Assembly (NCBI RefSeq): GCF_001544875.2
Contig: NZ_FCOA02000038.1
Coordinates: forward strand, 1 to 64,000
Direction: 5' to 3'
DNA length: 64,000 bases
DNA from: Caballeronia hypogeia
GTDB lineage: Bacteria; Pseudomonadota; Gammaproteobacteria; Burkholderiales; Burkholderiaceae
Made by a program: the position numbers and the translations under genes. Of the stretch, positions 51,140 to 59,905 are shown piece by piece. Within the stretch, counting starts at the first letter, position 1. Every line of letters begins with the position of its first letter. The notes under the pieces were generated by a model that ran no database searches, was not told the DNA's origin, and saw only the letters and a program-made list of their open reading frames with translations.

Positions 51140-52207
51140 ATGTCTTCCGCCGAATATCTGCAGGGCGCGTGTGTATGGCACGGCGCCGACATGCAGACGA
51201 GTCCCCGATGGGTCAAGCACTTTCCCGCCGCCGTGCTGGACGAGATCGATACCGCAGTCCACAAGGCGAGCGATATCGATTGGCAGGACGTCAATCGCGA
51301 TAACTTTCCGCTGCCGAGCGCCGCGCCGTTTTTCGATGACGTGCGCGCCGAACTGGAGAACGGCTCTGGGATGGTGAAGATCGTCGGGCTCGATGTCGGT
51401 CGTTACGACGCGGAACAGTTGCGCCGCATCTGGTACGCATTGGGTCGGCATCTCGGCACGCCGATGTTCCAGAACCGTCGCGGCGAATTGATGCGCGAAA
51501 TCAAGGACGAAGGCGCGGGCGTGGGCGCGAAACTTTACGGCGCGACGGTGGATGCATCGGGCAAGGAGTTTCTTTCGTCGGGCGCGCGTACGTTGTCGCC
51601 CGGAGAACTGCGCTTTCATACGGACCGCTGCGACGTCGTGGGCCTGCTGTGCGTGCGTCAGGCGTCGGAAGGCGGCGTCAGCAAGCTCGCCAGCAGCGCG
51701 ACCGTGTACAACGAAATGCTCAAGCGCCGCCCGGACCTGCACTCGCTGCTGTGCAGGCCGATTCCGCGCAGCCGCTTCGGCGAGGAAGCCGGCGGCCAAT
51801 ACGTGAGCTACGATCTGCCGGTCTTCGGCGTGCGCGAGGGCAAGCTCACGAGTCACTTCTCGCTGACCTACATCGAGAACGCGCAACTGCTTCCCGGTGT
51901 GCGCAGACTGAGCGATGCCGAACACGAAGCGCTGCGCCTGCTGCTGCAACTCGCACAGGAACATTGCTTCGAGATGCGCTTCGCGCCCGGCGATATCCAG
52001 TTGCTCAACAATCACATCGTCTATCACGGGCGCACGGCCTTCAAGGACGACGCAAGCACGGGCCAGGATCGCATGCTGATGAGACTGTGGCTGTCGGTGC
52101 CCAATTCGCGCGCGCTGCCCGAAGATCACGCGATTCTCTGGGGCGACGTCGCGAGCGGCATGCCGCACGGCGGCATCGCGCAACCGGCCACGCCGTGCAC
52201 GGTCTGA
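51140..52207 (+). CDS. TauD/TfdA-type Fe(II)/2-oxoglutarate dioxygenase
   Basis: The 355-residue enzyme has the iron facial triad H160-x-D162 (LRFHTDRCD) and distal H296 (NNHIVYHGRTAF), and the 2-oxoglutarate-binding Arg in the C-terminal stretch (DRMLMRLWLSV). It hydroxylates a small substrate with release of CO2. GGAG precedes ATG 51140, and the long in-frame extension from 50978 has no family similarity. It is followed by an ABC uptake system on the same strand, so the dioxygenase probably acts on the imported compound, for example a betaine, an amino sulfonate or a hydroxylated amino acid. Confidence 0.88.
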   Translation: MSSAEYLQGACVWHGADMQTSPRWVKHFPAAVLDEIDTAVHKASDIDWQDVNRDNFPLPSAAPFFDDVRAELENGSGMVKIVGLDVGRYDAEQLRRIWYALGRHLGTPMFQNRRGELMREIKDEGAGVGAKLYGATVDASGKEFLSSGARTLSPGELRFHTDRCDVVGLLCVRQASEGGVSKLASSATVYNEMLKRRPDLHSLLCRPIPRSRFGEEAGGQYVSYDLPVFGVREGKLTSHFSLTYIENAQLLPGVRRLSDAEHEALRLLLQLAQEHCFEMRFAPGDIQLLNNHIVYHGRTAFKDDASTGQDRMLMRLWLSVPNSRALPEDHAILWGDVASGMPHGGIAQPATPCTV

Positions 52208-52313
52208 GCGCGAGACTTTTTGTTTTATAGCGCGGCTGTGGCATGGTGTAGTCCGCAGGAATCAGTAGTCGGTCGTCGAACGCTCGCTTCATTCCACAAA
52301 AGGGGAGACTAAC

Positions 52314-53186
52314 GTGACGCAAAGCAGTGTGCCTCCGGCAAAGCATGCAAATCGGCTTCATCGGGTAATCGTTTCCATCGCGTTGAGTGCCTTCGCGGTC
52401 ACGGCATCCGCTGCGGCGGACTATGGAAAATGCGAAGTCACGGGACAGAAAGGCTCGGTCAAGCTGACGACCGTCGTGCCGGGCGCGCTTTCGGTGCGGC
52501 CAGTGCTCGGCGTGCCGGGCTGGTGGAACGGCGATTCGCTCGACACCATCAAGGATGGCTTCGAGTACTGCATGGCCGCGAACATGGCTTATCGCGCCGG
52601 GCTCGACCGCGTGATTCTCGTGAGCCGATCCTTCCAGCAAATCCTGACGGGACAATCGCAAGGTTTCGATATCGCATTGAGCGAGATCACGATCACCGAC
52701 GCGCGCAAGAAAGTGGTGAACTTCACCGAGCCGTATTTCGATTCCGATCAGGGCGTGCTCGTGAAGGCGGGCACCAAGGTCGACAAGAAGAACCTGAGCA
52801 GCCTGCGCTATGCGGTCGAGCGCGGAACGACGGCCTACGATTACATCAACGACAAGATCAAGCCGACGGAGCAGCCCAAGGTATTCAACGATCCGCCTTC
52901 CATGTACACCGCGCTCGCGGCCGGACAAGTGGACGCCGTGATCTACGACACGCCGAACGTGCTCCTGCGCGCGAAGAATTCGAACGGCGCGCTCGAAGTG
53001 GTCGGCCGTTTCGACACGGGCGAGAAATGGGGCGGACTGGTCAACAAGGATTCCCCGAATCTGGCGGCGTTCAATCAGTTGATCGAGGGTCTCAAGAAGG
53101 ACGGCACGCTCGATCGGCTGAGCGCCAAGTATCTGACGCCGGAACTCGGTGTCGATCCTTCCAAAGTGCCGGTGCTGAATCCCTGA
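52314..53186 (+). CDS. Periplasmic substrate-binding protein, polar amino-acid ABC family
   Basis: The 290-residue product starts at a GTG with GGGGAG upstream. It has a signal peptide (VIVSIALSAFAVTASAA) and the SBP_bac_3 fold: YCMAANMAYRAGLDRVILV, GFDIALSEITITDARKKVVNFTEPYFDSDQGVLVKAG and GTLDRLSAKYLTPE. Family members bind glutamine, histidine, opines or ectoine-like solutes. It starts the transporter genes downstream of a TauD-type dioxygenase. Confidence 0.92.
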   Translation: MTQSSVPPAKHANRLHRVIVSIALSAFAVTASAAADYGKCEVTGQKGSVKLTTVVPGALSVRPVLGVPGWWNGDSLDTIKDGFEYCMAANMAYRAGLDRVILVSRSFQQILTGQSQGFDIALSEITITDARKKVVNFTEPYFDSDQGVLVKAGTKVDKKNLSSLRYAVERGTTAYDYINDKIKPTEQPKVFNDPPSMYTALAAGQVDAVIYDTPNVLLRAKNSNGALEVVGRFDTGEKWGGLVNKDSPNLAAFNQLIEGLKKDGTLDRLSAKYLTPELGVDPSKVPVLNP

Positions 53187-53199
53187 ACGAGCGGAAAAC

Positions 53200-54339
53200 A
53201 TGCGCAACGCAACGCGACAGACGAGCGACGTCATGCCCGGTCCCGTAAGTAACGGACGACGCCTCAAAACAGGTGGCATGCCGGGCGTGCCCACGTCTCT
53301 GATGCTGGCGTCGGCCGTTGCGGTGGCTGTCGTCGTTGCTGGAAGCGGGTACACGATCGCAGTGATGCGCGCGTCGCTTCTGGCCGCGCAGATTGATCAC
53401 GCGGCCGTCAATGCTTTCGCGGTGTTTCTGGCCTTGCTCTCCGTGTTGATCGTGTTGCCGCTCGTGCGGGGACTTCGCGCGTGCAACGCCATCCGCGACG
53501 CCGCCGCGCGCCGCGATCTGGCGAAGGCGCGCGGCGCGCGCACATCGGCGAGAGATCAGTGCTTCATCGCGTTGGGATACGCGCTCGCGCAGCTCGTTCT
53601 GGTGCTCGTGCTCCAGTTCTTTCTCGTCAACCATCAGGCGGTGGCGAAGACGTTTTTCGCCCTGCCGCTGATGATCAAGACGTTTCCGCTGGTGCTCGCC
53701 GCCTTCTGGATGAACGTCAAGATCGCCGTCATCACGGAGATTCTGGTCCTCGTCTGGGGATTGATCGTGGCCATCGCGATGTTCGCGCCGGGCGCGGCGG
53801 GCAAGCCGGTGCGTCTCATCGCGACGGCTTATGTCGATATCTTTCGCGCGGTGCCCGCCGTGCTCGTGATTTATCTCGTCGGCTTCGGCATTCCGTTGAC
53901 CGGCATACCGGTGCTCAAGGATCTTTCGCTGACCATCTTCGTCATCGTCGCGCTGACGTTGACGGTCGGCGCATACGTCGCGGAGATTTACCGCGCCGGC
54001 ATTCTGAGCATCCACTGGAGCCAGACCGCCGCGGCGCGCTCGCTCGGCTTGTCGCACTTTCAGACGCTGCGCTTCGTGATCATTCCGCAGGGCGTCCGGC
54101 AGATCATTCCGCCGATGCTCAACTCGTTCATCTCGCTGCAGAAAGATACCGCGCTGGTTTCCGTCGTCGGCGTGATCGATTCGTTCAACCAGTCCATGCT
54201 GATCGCGTCGAACTACTACAACCTGTCGGCGGTGAGCACGGTGGCGCTGCTTTTCATCGTCATATCGATTCCGCAGACGCGCTTCGTTGAACGGATGATG
54301 CGGCGCGACCGGGCGCGCATGCGTGCCGGCGAAGCCTGA
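53200..54339 (+). CDS. ABC transporter permease, amino-acid type
   Basis: The 379-residue membrane protein has two N-terminal helices (about 33-55 and 70-90), an unusual extension, and then the permease core with DIFRAVPAVLVIYLVGFGIP, TVGAYVAEIYRAGILSIHWSQTAAARSLGLSHFQTLRFVIIPQGVRQIIPPM and QKDTALVSVVGVID. The EAA loop is clear (ARSLGLSHFQTLRFVIIPQGVR). It transports the ligand of the protein encoded 13 bases upstream. It probably works as a homodimer because only one permease is present. Confidence 0.9.
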   Translation: MRNATRQTSDVMPGPVSNGRRLKTGGMPGVPTSLMLASAVAVAVVVAGSGYTIAVMRASLLAAQIDHAAVNAFAVFLALLSVLIVLPLVRGLRACNAIRDAAARRDLAKARGARTSARDQCFIALGYALAQLVLVLVLQFFLVNHQAVAKTFFALPLMIKTFPLVLAAFWMNVKIAVITEILVLVWGLIVAIAMFAPGAAGKPVRLIATAYVDIFRAVPAVLVIYLVGFGIPLTGIPVLKDLSLTIFVIVALTLTVGAYVAEIYRAGILSIHWSQTAAARSLGLSHFQTLRFVIIPQGVRQIIPPMLNSFISLQKDTALVSVVGVIDSFNQSMLIASNYYNLSAVSTVALLFIVISIPQTRFVERMMRRDRARMRAGEA

Positions 54340-54351
54340 GGGAGCGAGCTT

Positions 54352-55095
54352 ATGTCTTTCATCGACATTCGCAATATCTCGAAGTCGTACGGTCAGGTGT
54401 CGGTCATCAAGCAACTGGCGATGACCGTCGACGAGCACGATGTCGTGTGCCTGATCGGGCCGTCGGGCTCGGGAAAATCGACGCTGCTGCGCTGTATCAA
54501 CGGGCTGGAGGTGATCGACGACGGCGAGATTCTCGTTCACGGCGACCCGATCACCGGACCGGGCGTCGATGTGGACGCGTTGCGCCGCGACATCGGCATC
54601 GTGTTTCAGGGCTATAACCTGTTTCCGCACATGAGCGTTCTGGAGAACGTGACGCTTGCGCCGATCCGCGTGCTGAAGCAGCCGAAGGACGAGGCCGAAG
54701 CGCGCGCCATGACGCTGCTCGAGCGCGTCGGGCTCGCGCACAAGGCGAAGGAATATCCGGATCGATTGTCGGGCGGACAGCAGCAGCGCGTGGCGATCGT
54801 GCGCGCATTGGCGATGGACCCGATGGTGCTGCTGCTCGATGAAATCACATCGGCGCTGGACCCCGAACTGGTGTCGGAGGTGTTGAATATCGTGCGCGAT
54901 CTCGCGAGCGAAGGCATGACGATGCTGCTCGCCACGCATGAAATGGGCTTCGCGCGCGAGGTTTCGTCGAAGGTGTGTTTTCTGTGCGATGGCGCGGTGT
55001 ATGAGGAAGGCCCGCCCGAGCAGATTTTCGGCGACCCGACGCGCGACAGGACGCGCGCGTTTCTTAGAAGTATTCGGGACGCGAAGCGGATTTAG
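54352..55095 (+). CDS. ABC transporter ATPase, GlnQ type
   Basis: The 247-residue ATPase has Walker A GPSGSGKST, Q-loop VFQGYNLFPHMSV, signature LSGGQQQRVAI, Walker B VLLLDEITSALDPE (DEI instead of DEP) and switch LATHEMGFARE. It energises the permease encoded 12 bases upstream. It is the last gene of the dioxygenase/uptake cluster. Confidence 0.95.
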   Translation: MSFIDIRNISKSYGQVSVIKQLAMTVDEHDVVCLIGPSGSGKSTLLRCINGLEVIDDGEILVHGDPITGPGVDVDALRRDIGIVFQGYNLFPHMSVLENVTLAPIRVLKQPKDEAEARAMTLLERVGLAHKAKEYPDRLSGGQQQRVAIVRALAMDPMVLLLDEITSALDPELVSEVLNIVRDLASEGMTMLLATHEMGFAREVSSKVCFLCDGAVYEEGPPEQIFGDPTRDRTRAFLRSIRDAKRI

Positions 55096-55254
55096 GGCTG
55101 GCGCGAATTGATCGCTATCGCCAATCAACCGATAAAAAATCGCTGATTCACGCCGCAGGCGCGCCTGATTACACTTCTCGCTCAAGCCGGACGCGGCGTC
55201 CGGCAGCGCCCACGCATCGCGTGATGCGGCGCAGGCGATAGCGAGAAGGCGATC

Positions 55255-55410
55255 ATGGATAGCGTGAATCTCGAAGTGCTCAAGGCCAGCGAAAGCTGGA
55301 TCGATGCGGGACATCGCGTGCTGCTCGTGACCGTCGTGAAGACCTGGGGTTCGTCGCCGCGCCCGGAGGGTTCGATGCTCGCCGTGCGCGACGATGACGT
55401 CGGTATCGGG
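55255..55410 (+). pseudogene. xdhC: xdhC/coxI-type gene, N-terminal remnant
   Basis: About 50 residues match the start of XdhC-family molybdenum cofactor insertion proteins (EVLKASESWIDAGHRVLLVTVVKTWGSSPRPEGSM). After LAVRDD the sequence leaves the family, and only 18 unrelated residues follow before a stop at 55461. The remaining 200 to 300 residues are absent. The break coincides with the end of the copD remnant on the other strand, which suggests a deletion or recombination junction near 55400-55440. Confidence 0.82.
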
Positions 55411-55440
55411 CGGCTGCGCATGGCTTCTCGCGCCGAAAGG

Positions 55441-55748
55441 TCGCCAACAGGGCACCGCTGAAGCCGACTGACCATGCGATTCCGTAATGCGACTGTGTAA
55501 GCACCGTGGCGATTGCGGGGCCGCGTCGCCAAGCGGTGCGCCGCTCATCACGGCAGCTTGCAGCCAGGGGTACGCGACGGCGGTAAGCATCAGTGCGGTC
55601 GATTACCCGTCTGCCAACGGGGTAGCGAAGCTGGCGTACCCTTGTCGCTTCCTCTCCGCATCACGGCGCACGCGAGCGAGCCAGCCGCCGTTGCGAATAG
55701 CACGTCCTGTACTGCGGCGAGGGCGATCTGAGCAGCGACGAGTGGCAT
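55441..55748 (-). pseudogene. copD: copD-type copper resistance gene, N-terminal remnant
   Basis: Three frames on this strand give CopD N-terminal pieces in order: MPLVAAQIALAAVQDVLFATAAGSLACAVM (start 55748), YPWLQAAVMSGAPLGDA, and LTQSHYGIAWSVGFSGALLATF. At least two frameshifts separate them, and the remaining membrane helices are missing. CopD is a multi-helix protein encoded after copC, which is intact just upstream here. The remnant stops at the xdhC junction. Confidence 0.75.
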
Positions 55749-55821
55749 CACGGGTAACTCACCTCGGAAGTGAGGTGCCCGTGCATGCAACGTCGGCCCC
55801 CGGCAATGTCAAGCGGCCGAT

Positions 55822-56196
55822 TCACTTTATATCGAAGCCATAGTCGCCGTGCGTCCTGTGTCCATCGGATGCGACGGCAACCCAGTGCACCGTGTAGTGC
55901 CCCGACTGCAAGGGCGGTAACGCGACCGCCATTGTTTCCTGATGTTGCGCATCGACCGCGGCCTTGGCGACATTGACCTGCTTGCCGCTCGCATCGGTGA
56001 CAGTGAGGGAGGAAAAAGCGGGCTCGAGCGGACCATCGAAGTTAATGCGTACCTCGCTGGGCGGAGAGACGCTGGCGCCGGCCGCGGGAACCTGGGTGCG
56101 TGGAAAAACGTGCGCCGAAGCCGCCACGGCCCACATGAGCCCGAGCGCGCATGCGCCCCCGGCGTCGACCTTGCGCAGAATGTGTCGAAAGTTCAT
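55822..56196 (-). CDS. copC: CopC-type periplasmic copper-binding protein
   Basis: The 124-residue protein has a signal peptide ending at ASAHVF, with the His after the signal as the expected first copper ligand (AHVFPRTQVPAAGASVSPPSEVRINFDGPLEPAFSSLTV). It ends with WVAVASDGHRTHGDYGFDIK, the other His sites. It binds periplasmic copper and usually passes it to CopD. copD is broken here, so copper import through that route is lost. GGGAG precedes the ATG. Confidence 0.9.
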   Translation of the reverse strand: MNFRHILRKVDAGGACALGLMWAVAASAHVFPRTQVPAAGASVSPPSEVRINFDGPLEPAFSSLTVTDASGKQVNVAKAAVDAQHQETMAVALPPLQSGHYTVHWVAVASDGHRTHGDYGFDIK

Positions 56197-56208
56197 CTCA
56201 TGCTCCCA

Positions 56209-57108
56209 TCACCAGTTGAACAGCGGCTTGCCAATGGTCGTTGGCGCGACGTCGTCGAAGAATATATGCGCCTGCACCAGCACTCCGACGTGCGAGCCGC
56301 TCGCCCGGTTGATCGGGATCTGTGCCTCGATGCCGAACTGTCCGTAGCGGTTGATCCAGATGAAGCCGGGATTGACTGTGCCGGTCGTCTGCCCCTGGGC
56401 GCGCGAAATCGGAATCTCGATCAGGGGAATGATGCTGGCGAGCGGCTGCGGTAAGCCGAGCGAGTGCACGTGCTGTTCCAGATAAGGCAGGCTGTACTGC
56501 ACCGTGAAGCCGTAATTGAATGCGTTCGGCTGGCCTGCGCCCGTGGTGAGCGCCGGGCCGGCCTCGCCAGTGATCGCGACCGGGCGCAGCCACGAAAGCG
56601 AATCGGGCAGATCGCCCATGCCCTTGCCGACGAAGACAGTCGGCGAGATCGTCGAGAAATTGTCCGCAATTGCGCGGCTACCCGTTCCACCGAGCTCCGC
56701 GTTGACACCGACCGAAGTCATGAACTCATGGGCTTCGTTGACGTACAACAGATACTTTAGGCCCACCTCGAAGTTATCGAAGCCGTGCGCGGTCGGATTG
56801 TTCTGCATTGCGTAAGTGCCGCCGACCGAAAGCGCCAGCCGTGAGGTGATGAGCTTGTCGTACTCAAACTGGAACGTGTTGATACTCTGATCGCCGTCGT
56901 CTCCAGGAACGCGGATGTGCCCGAACTGCAGATTCGCCTCGTCGCCAACGCCGGGATCGTCGACGGCCATCGTCGCGGGAAAGACGCGGTCGCCAGCAAT
57001 CGCGTGAGCATGGGCGTGTTGCGGCAGCATTGTGACGGCCGCAAGCGCAGTCGCCATGACGGATAGCGCGACGCGTGAGGAAGCGCGGCGCGTGGAGAGA
57101 GTGTTCAT
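56209..57108 (-). CDS. Outer-membrane beta-barrel protein in the copper cluster
   Basis: The 299-residue product has a signal peptide (VALSVMATALAAVTMLPQHAHAHA) and alternating barrel strands with NLQFGHIRVPGDDGDQSINTFQFEYDKLITSRLALSVGGTY, GLKYLLYVNEAHEFMTSVGVNAELGGTG and a last-strand Trp (GKPLFNW). It resembles the uncharacterised transporter family related to phenol-pathway MetA barrels. It is 12 bases from copC in the same direction, so a metal or envelope role is likely. AGGATGGG precedes the ATG. Confidence 0.75.
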   Translation of the reverse strand: MNTLSTRRASSRVALSVMATALAAVTMLPQHAHAHAIAGDRVFPATMAVDDPGVGDEANLQFGHIRVPGDDGDQSINTFQFEYDKLITSRLALSVGGTYAMQNNPTAHGFDNFEVGLKYLLYVNEAHEFMTSVGVNAELGGTGSRAIADNFSTISPTVFVGKGMGDLPDSLSWLRPVAITGEAGPALTTGAGQPNAFNYGFTVQYSLPYLEQHVHSLGLPQPLASIIPLIEIPISRAQGQTTGTVNPGFIWINRYGQFGIEAQIPINRASGSHVGVLVQAHIFFDDVAPTTIGKPLFNW

Positions 57109-57204
57109 GACCCATCCTGTTTTCTGAATTGTTGTCGTTGCCCTACGTGGGTGTGCACGAGGACGTGCGATGCGCGTGGCGCATCGCAATCGAGCAAACG
57201 CAAA

Positions 57205-57588
57205 TTAGGAACGCAGGAGGGGTGGGGCGCGCGGCTGTCCCGGATTGAGCGGTTTGACGAGGCGTACGCTCTCGAACCGTGTCGCCCGTCGTTGCTGCAC
57301 GGCCTCGACGATTTGCGCGAAAAGCCTGGGCGGCGTGATCACCGCCGGCATGTGGGCGAACAGGCTGCAATAGCCGCATGCGTCACCCGCATCGTGCATC
57401 GACGCATGCAACTTCGACGTCTGAGCATGATCGTGCTGCATCGACGGCATTGAGCAATGCATGCCACTATCGCCGGCATTGTTGCGCGTTGCGTCGAGTG
57501 AACGCGAGACGACAGGCGCGAGCGTGACCATCAGGATTGCAAGCAATCCGAGAAAGCTGCCAAACATCCGAAGAAGGCGGCTTCTCAT
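57205..57588 (-). CDS. DUF2946 protein
   Basis: The 127-residue product has a signal or anchor helix (FGSFLGLLAILMVTLAPVVSRSL), a His/Met/Cys-rich middle (MHCSMPSMQHDHAQTSKLHASMHDAGDACGYCSLFAHMP) and a charged tail. The motif ACGYCSLFAHMP defines DUF2946, found beside copper-resistance genes. The metal-binding residues suggest copper sensing or storage. It heads the copper cluster. No strong ribosome site is visible. Confidence 0.85.
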   Translation of the reverse strand: MRSRLLRMFGSFLGLLAILMVTLAPVVSRSLDATRNNAGDSGMHCSMPSMQHDHAQTSKLHASMHDAGDACGYCSLFAHMPAVITPPRLFAQIVEAVQQRRATRFESVRLVKPLNPGQPRAPPLLRS

Positions 57589-58086
57589 CGGTCTGTCGTA
57601 TGAGGCGAATGCGTCGGATTATGCCACGGGTGCGAGAGCCCACAAGGAGTCGCGGGTATACGCCATCGAGTCGCGCATCAACCACCAGACAGCTTGACTC
57701 GACGTCGATGGGCGGTGCTCTACGCGGCAATCATTCCAGATGTGATCGCCGAGTTGACATCGTTATTCGCAATGCGAATGAAATAAAATCGTCAATTCGC
57801 AGACTCGCACGCTTTGAGCGCTAGTTTAAGGGCGTAATAAATTACCTAGAGACGTTGCTCTTGAGTAGGATCCAGCGCCAGGTAGATCCATGCTCATAAC
57901 AAGGTGGTCGAACATAAAGCCGGCACGACTCAGATTGCCACTTAGAAGGACGCTACGCGGTGGCATCGGGTGTAACGGCGGGAGGGGACCGGCGGTGCGG
58001 TTGAATCCAGTATTTGCGGAGTCGCGTCGAGTCGCATTTCCCCATTCCAGGACTTTCAAATTTCCTGCCCCCGGGTTGGTCACTCG
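57589..58086. other. Intergenic region of about 500 bases
   Basis: The part around 57760-57880 is AT-rich and may hold the promoter of the copper cluster. No frame shows a family pattern or ribosome site. Confidence 0.45.
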
Positions 58087-58330
58087 GGATGTCCGAGCCG
58101 CAGAACGGCACGTGCTTACATTGAAGCCAACTCGGGCGAAAAAGCTCTCGAGATTCTCAGGGAAGGCGATAAGGTCGATCTTCTGATTACCGACTACGGC
58201 GCTCGACAACCTGATGCCCGGCTTTCGGCGCTGCACCCTTAACCGAGGCTGTCGAGACTTGGCGGAGAGCCCGAGTAAGCGATCCGCAACTTGCAGTCGC
58301 GTTGTCGGGCGGTCAAAGCAGTATGTGTCG
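58087..58330 (+). pseudogene. Response-regulator receiver remnant
   Basis: Broken frames give DVRAAERHVL, then IEANSGEKALEILREGDKVDLLITDYG, then SDPQLAVALSGG. This is the order seen in a receiver domain, where VDLLITDY holds the phosphorylated Asp. Frameshifts follow DYG, and no output domain follows. It is probably the tail of a hybrid kinase or a lone receiver that has decayed. Confidence 0.65.
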
Positions 58331-58639
58331 CTGCTGTGCGGGTCAGATCTCTCCCGTTCAAGCTTTGCATTCGGATGGAATTAAAACGCATGAACACGCG
58401 GAGTATTGAATAGCACAAGACAGGCTGTGGCGAGAGCATGCGGACGCTCGAATATCGAATCGTGCTCATCGAGAGAGCACGTCCCGCCCGACACGGACGT
58501 GGACGTCCCCGCGACTGCTCGCCCGCACCGCCGTGCGTTCTTGAGGACTGGAAGGGCAGGCGTTTCCGCGCATGTCTTGCGGAAGGAAGCGCGCGAAGCG
58601 GGCCGAGACGAAAAGCCTCGACCAGCCGATCATCCAGAT
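58331..58639. other. Non-coding stretch
   Basis: Frames are open but have no family resemblance and no ribosome site. It may include further debris of the receiver gene. I see no feature in it. Confidence 0.4.
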
Positions 58640-59272
58640 CTATGCAACAGATTCGGACCGCTTTGTCGCAGGACAATCAACGGTATCTCGCGCGCCGAAC
58701 GCGAGTGCAAAGCTCGTCACTTGATGTCCAACCGTCCTAAGCTGCTCGACGACCTTGGGGTCCGAGCACGAATCGGCCGACTCGAAGCGTGTTTCCAGCG
58801 TGTTGACCGTCGCACCGAGCGGCGTCGGCCAGCCGCGCAATGCATGAATGACCGAGCGTAGCGATGTCAGCACAGTGCCAGCAGCCTGCCATCCATATAC
58901 GGTGACAATGCTGCCGACCGCCCGTCCGTCCAGATAGGGACGATCGTCGTTTCGGAGTTCGTCTAGCGTATCGAGGGCGTTCTTCACGAGACCAGAAATG
59001 CCGCCGTGATAAGCAGGCGTAGCGACGATGAGCGCATCGGCGGCCCGTACCATTTCGATGAGTTCATGCTGTTCGTCGGTCAGTTGCCGGGTCTCGGGCG
59101 CGTAATGTGGAAGACTGTGCAGGAACGCGCCGCCGAAAAGCTGCACGCGCGCACCGGCGTCCTGGGCGCTCTTCAACGACAACGCAAGCGCGCGTTCCGT
59201 CGACGATCCTGGCCGCGTCGCGCCGCCAATTCCGACCACGAGAGGACGGTGGGATGAATGGATTCGGGTCAA
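58640..59272 (-). CDS. NADPH-dependent FMN reductase-type flavoprotein
   Basis: The 210-residue protein has the flavodoxin-like FMN reductase pattern: PLVVGIGGATRPGSSTERAL (phosphate loop), VRAADALIVATPAYHGGISGLVKNALDTLDEL and GSIVTVYGWQAAGTVLTSLRSVIHALRGW. It reduces FMN or a quinone using NAD(P)H. The start is a TTG with GGAG eight bases upstream. It stands alone. Confidence 0.85.
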   Translation of the reverse strand: MTRIHSSHRPLVVGIGGATRPGSSTERALALSLKSAQDAGARVQLFGGAFLHSLPHYAPETRQLTDEQHELIEMVRAADALIVATPAYHGGISGLVKNALDTLDELRNDDRPYLDGRAVGSIVTVYGWQAAGTVLTSLRSVIHALRGWPTPLGATVNTLETRFESADSCSDPKVVEQLRTVGHQVTSFALAFGARDTVDCPATKRSESVA

Positions 59273-59560
59273 GGTCAGTGCTCCAATTCGACGAGCGGAA
59301 TGAGCGTTTCATTCCCGCTTGGACGCTTTGCTTCACGATGGATATTTTCTAAGCCCGCTGGATGCTCGGCTAAAGCTTTCTGGTTGTCTTTTTTCGAAAT
59401 TGCGCCATGGCACATCGACCAAACCAACTGACGCCGCTATTCATCCGGTCGCGCCGTCCGAAGCGCGGCATCGAGCGATCGGTGAATTGAGACTGTGACC
59501 GCTGAGCCAGCTTGCGTAACATGAAGCAACGATATGCGTGAGTAGAATCTATCGGCCTGC

Positions 59561-59905
59561 TCAGGCAAAGACGAAGTACTTGCGCACCGTCTCCACCACC
59601 TCCCAGGTGCCTTTCATGCCGGGTTCAATCACGAATACGTCACCGGCCTTCAGGTGCACCGACTCCTCCCCTTCCGGCGTGATAATGCAGTAGCCGTCGA
59701 GGAAGTGGCAGAACTCCCATTTCTCGTAGTTCACCTCGAATTTGCCCGGCGTGCAGATCCACGTACCCATGATCTTGCTGCCATCCTTGGAGAGGTAAGC
59801 GTTGAGGTTCACGGTGTGCGGGTCGCCGCCGATGCGCTTCCATTTGGTGGCGTCAACGACTGGAGTCGGGCAGGTTTCGCGCAAAACGGTGATGAAATCG
59901 GACAT
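59561..59905 (-). CDS. Small cupin (DUF861 type)
   Basis: The 114-residue protein shows the Cupin_3 pattern: IMGTWICTPGKFEVNYEKWEFCHFLDGYCIITPEGEE and LKAGDVFVIEPGMKGTWEVVETVRKYFVF. It is related in layout to the cupin at 26908, but diverged. GGAG precedes the ATG. It has no operon partner, and its substrate is unknown. Confidence 0.86.
   Translation of the reverse strand: MSDFITVLRETCPTPVVDATKWKRIGGDPHTVNLNAYLSKDGSKIMGTWICTPGKFEVNYEKWEFCHFLDGYCIITPEGEESVHLKAGDVFVIEPGMKGTWEVVETVRKYFVFA

Noticed and set aside
53092..55590. An 832-codon frame antisense to the ABC transporter genes
   Set aside because: It is antisense to a complete permease and ATPase. Only its first 30 residues (LQAAVMSGAPLGDA) are real, as a piece of the copD remnant.
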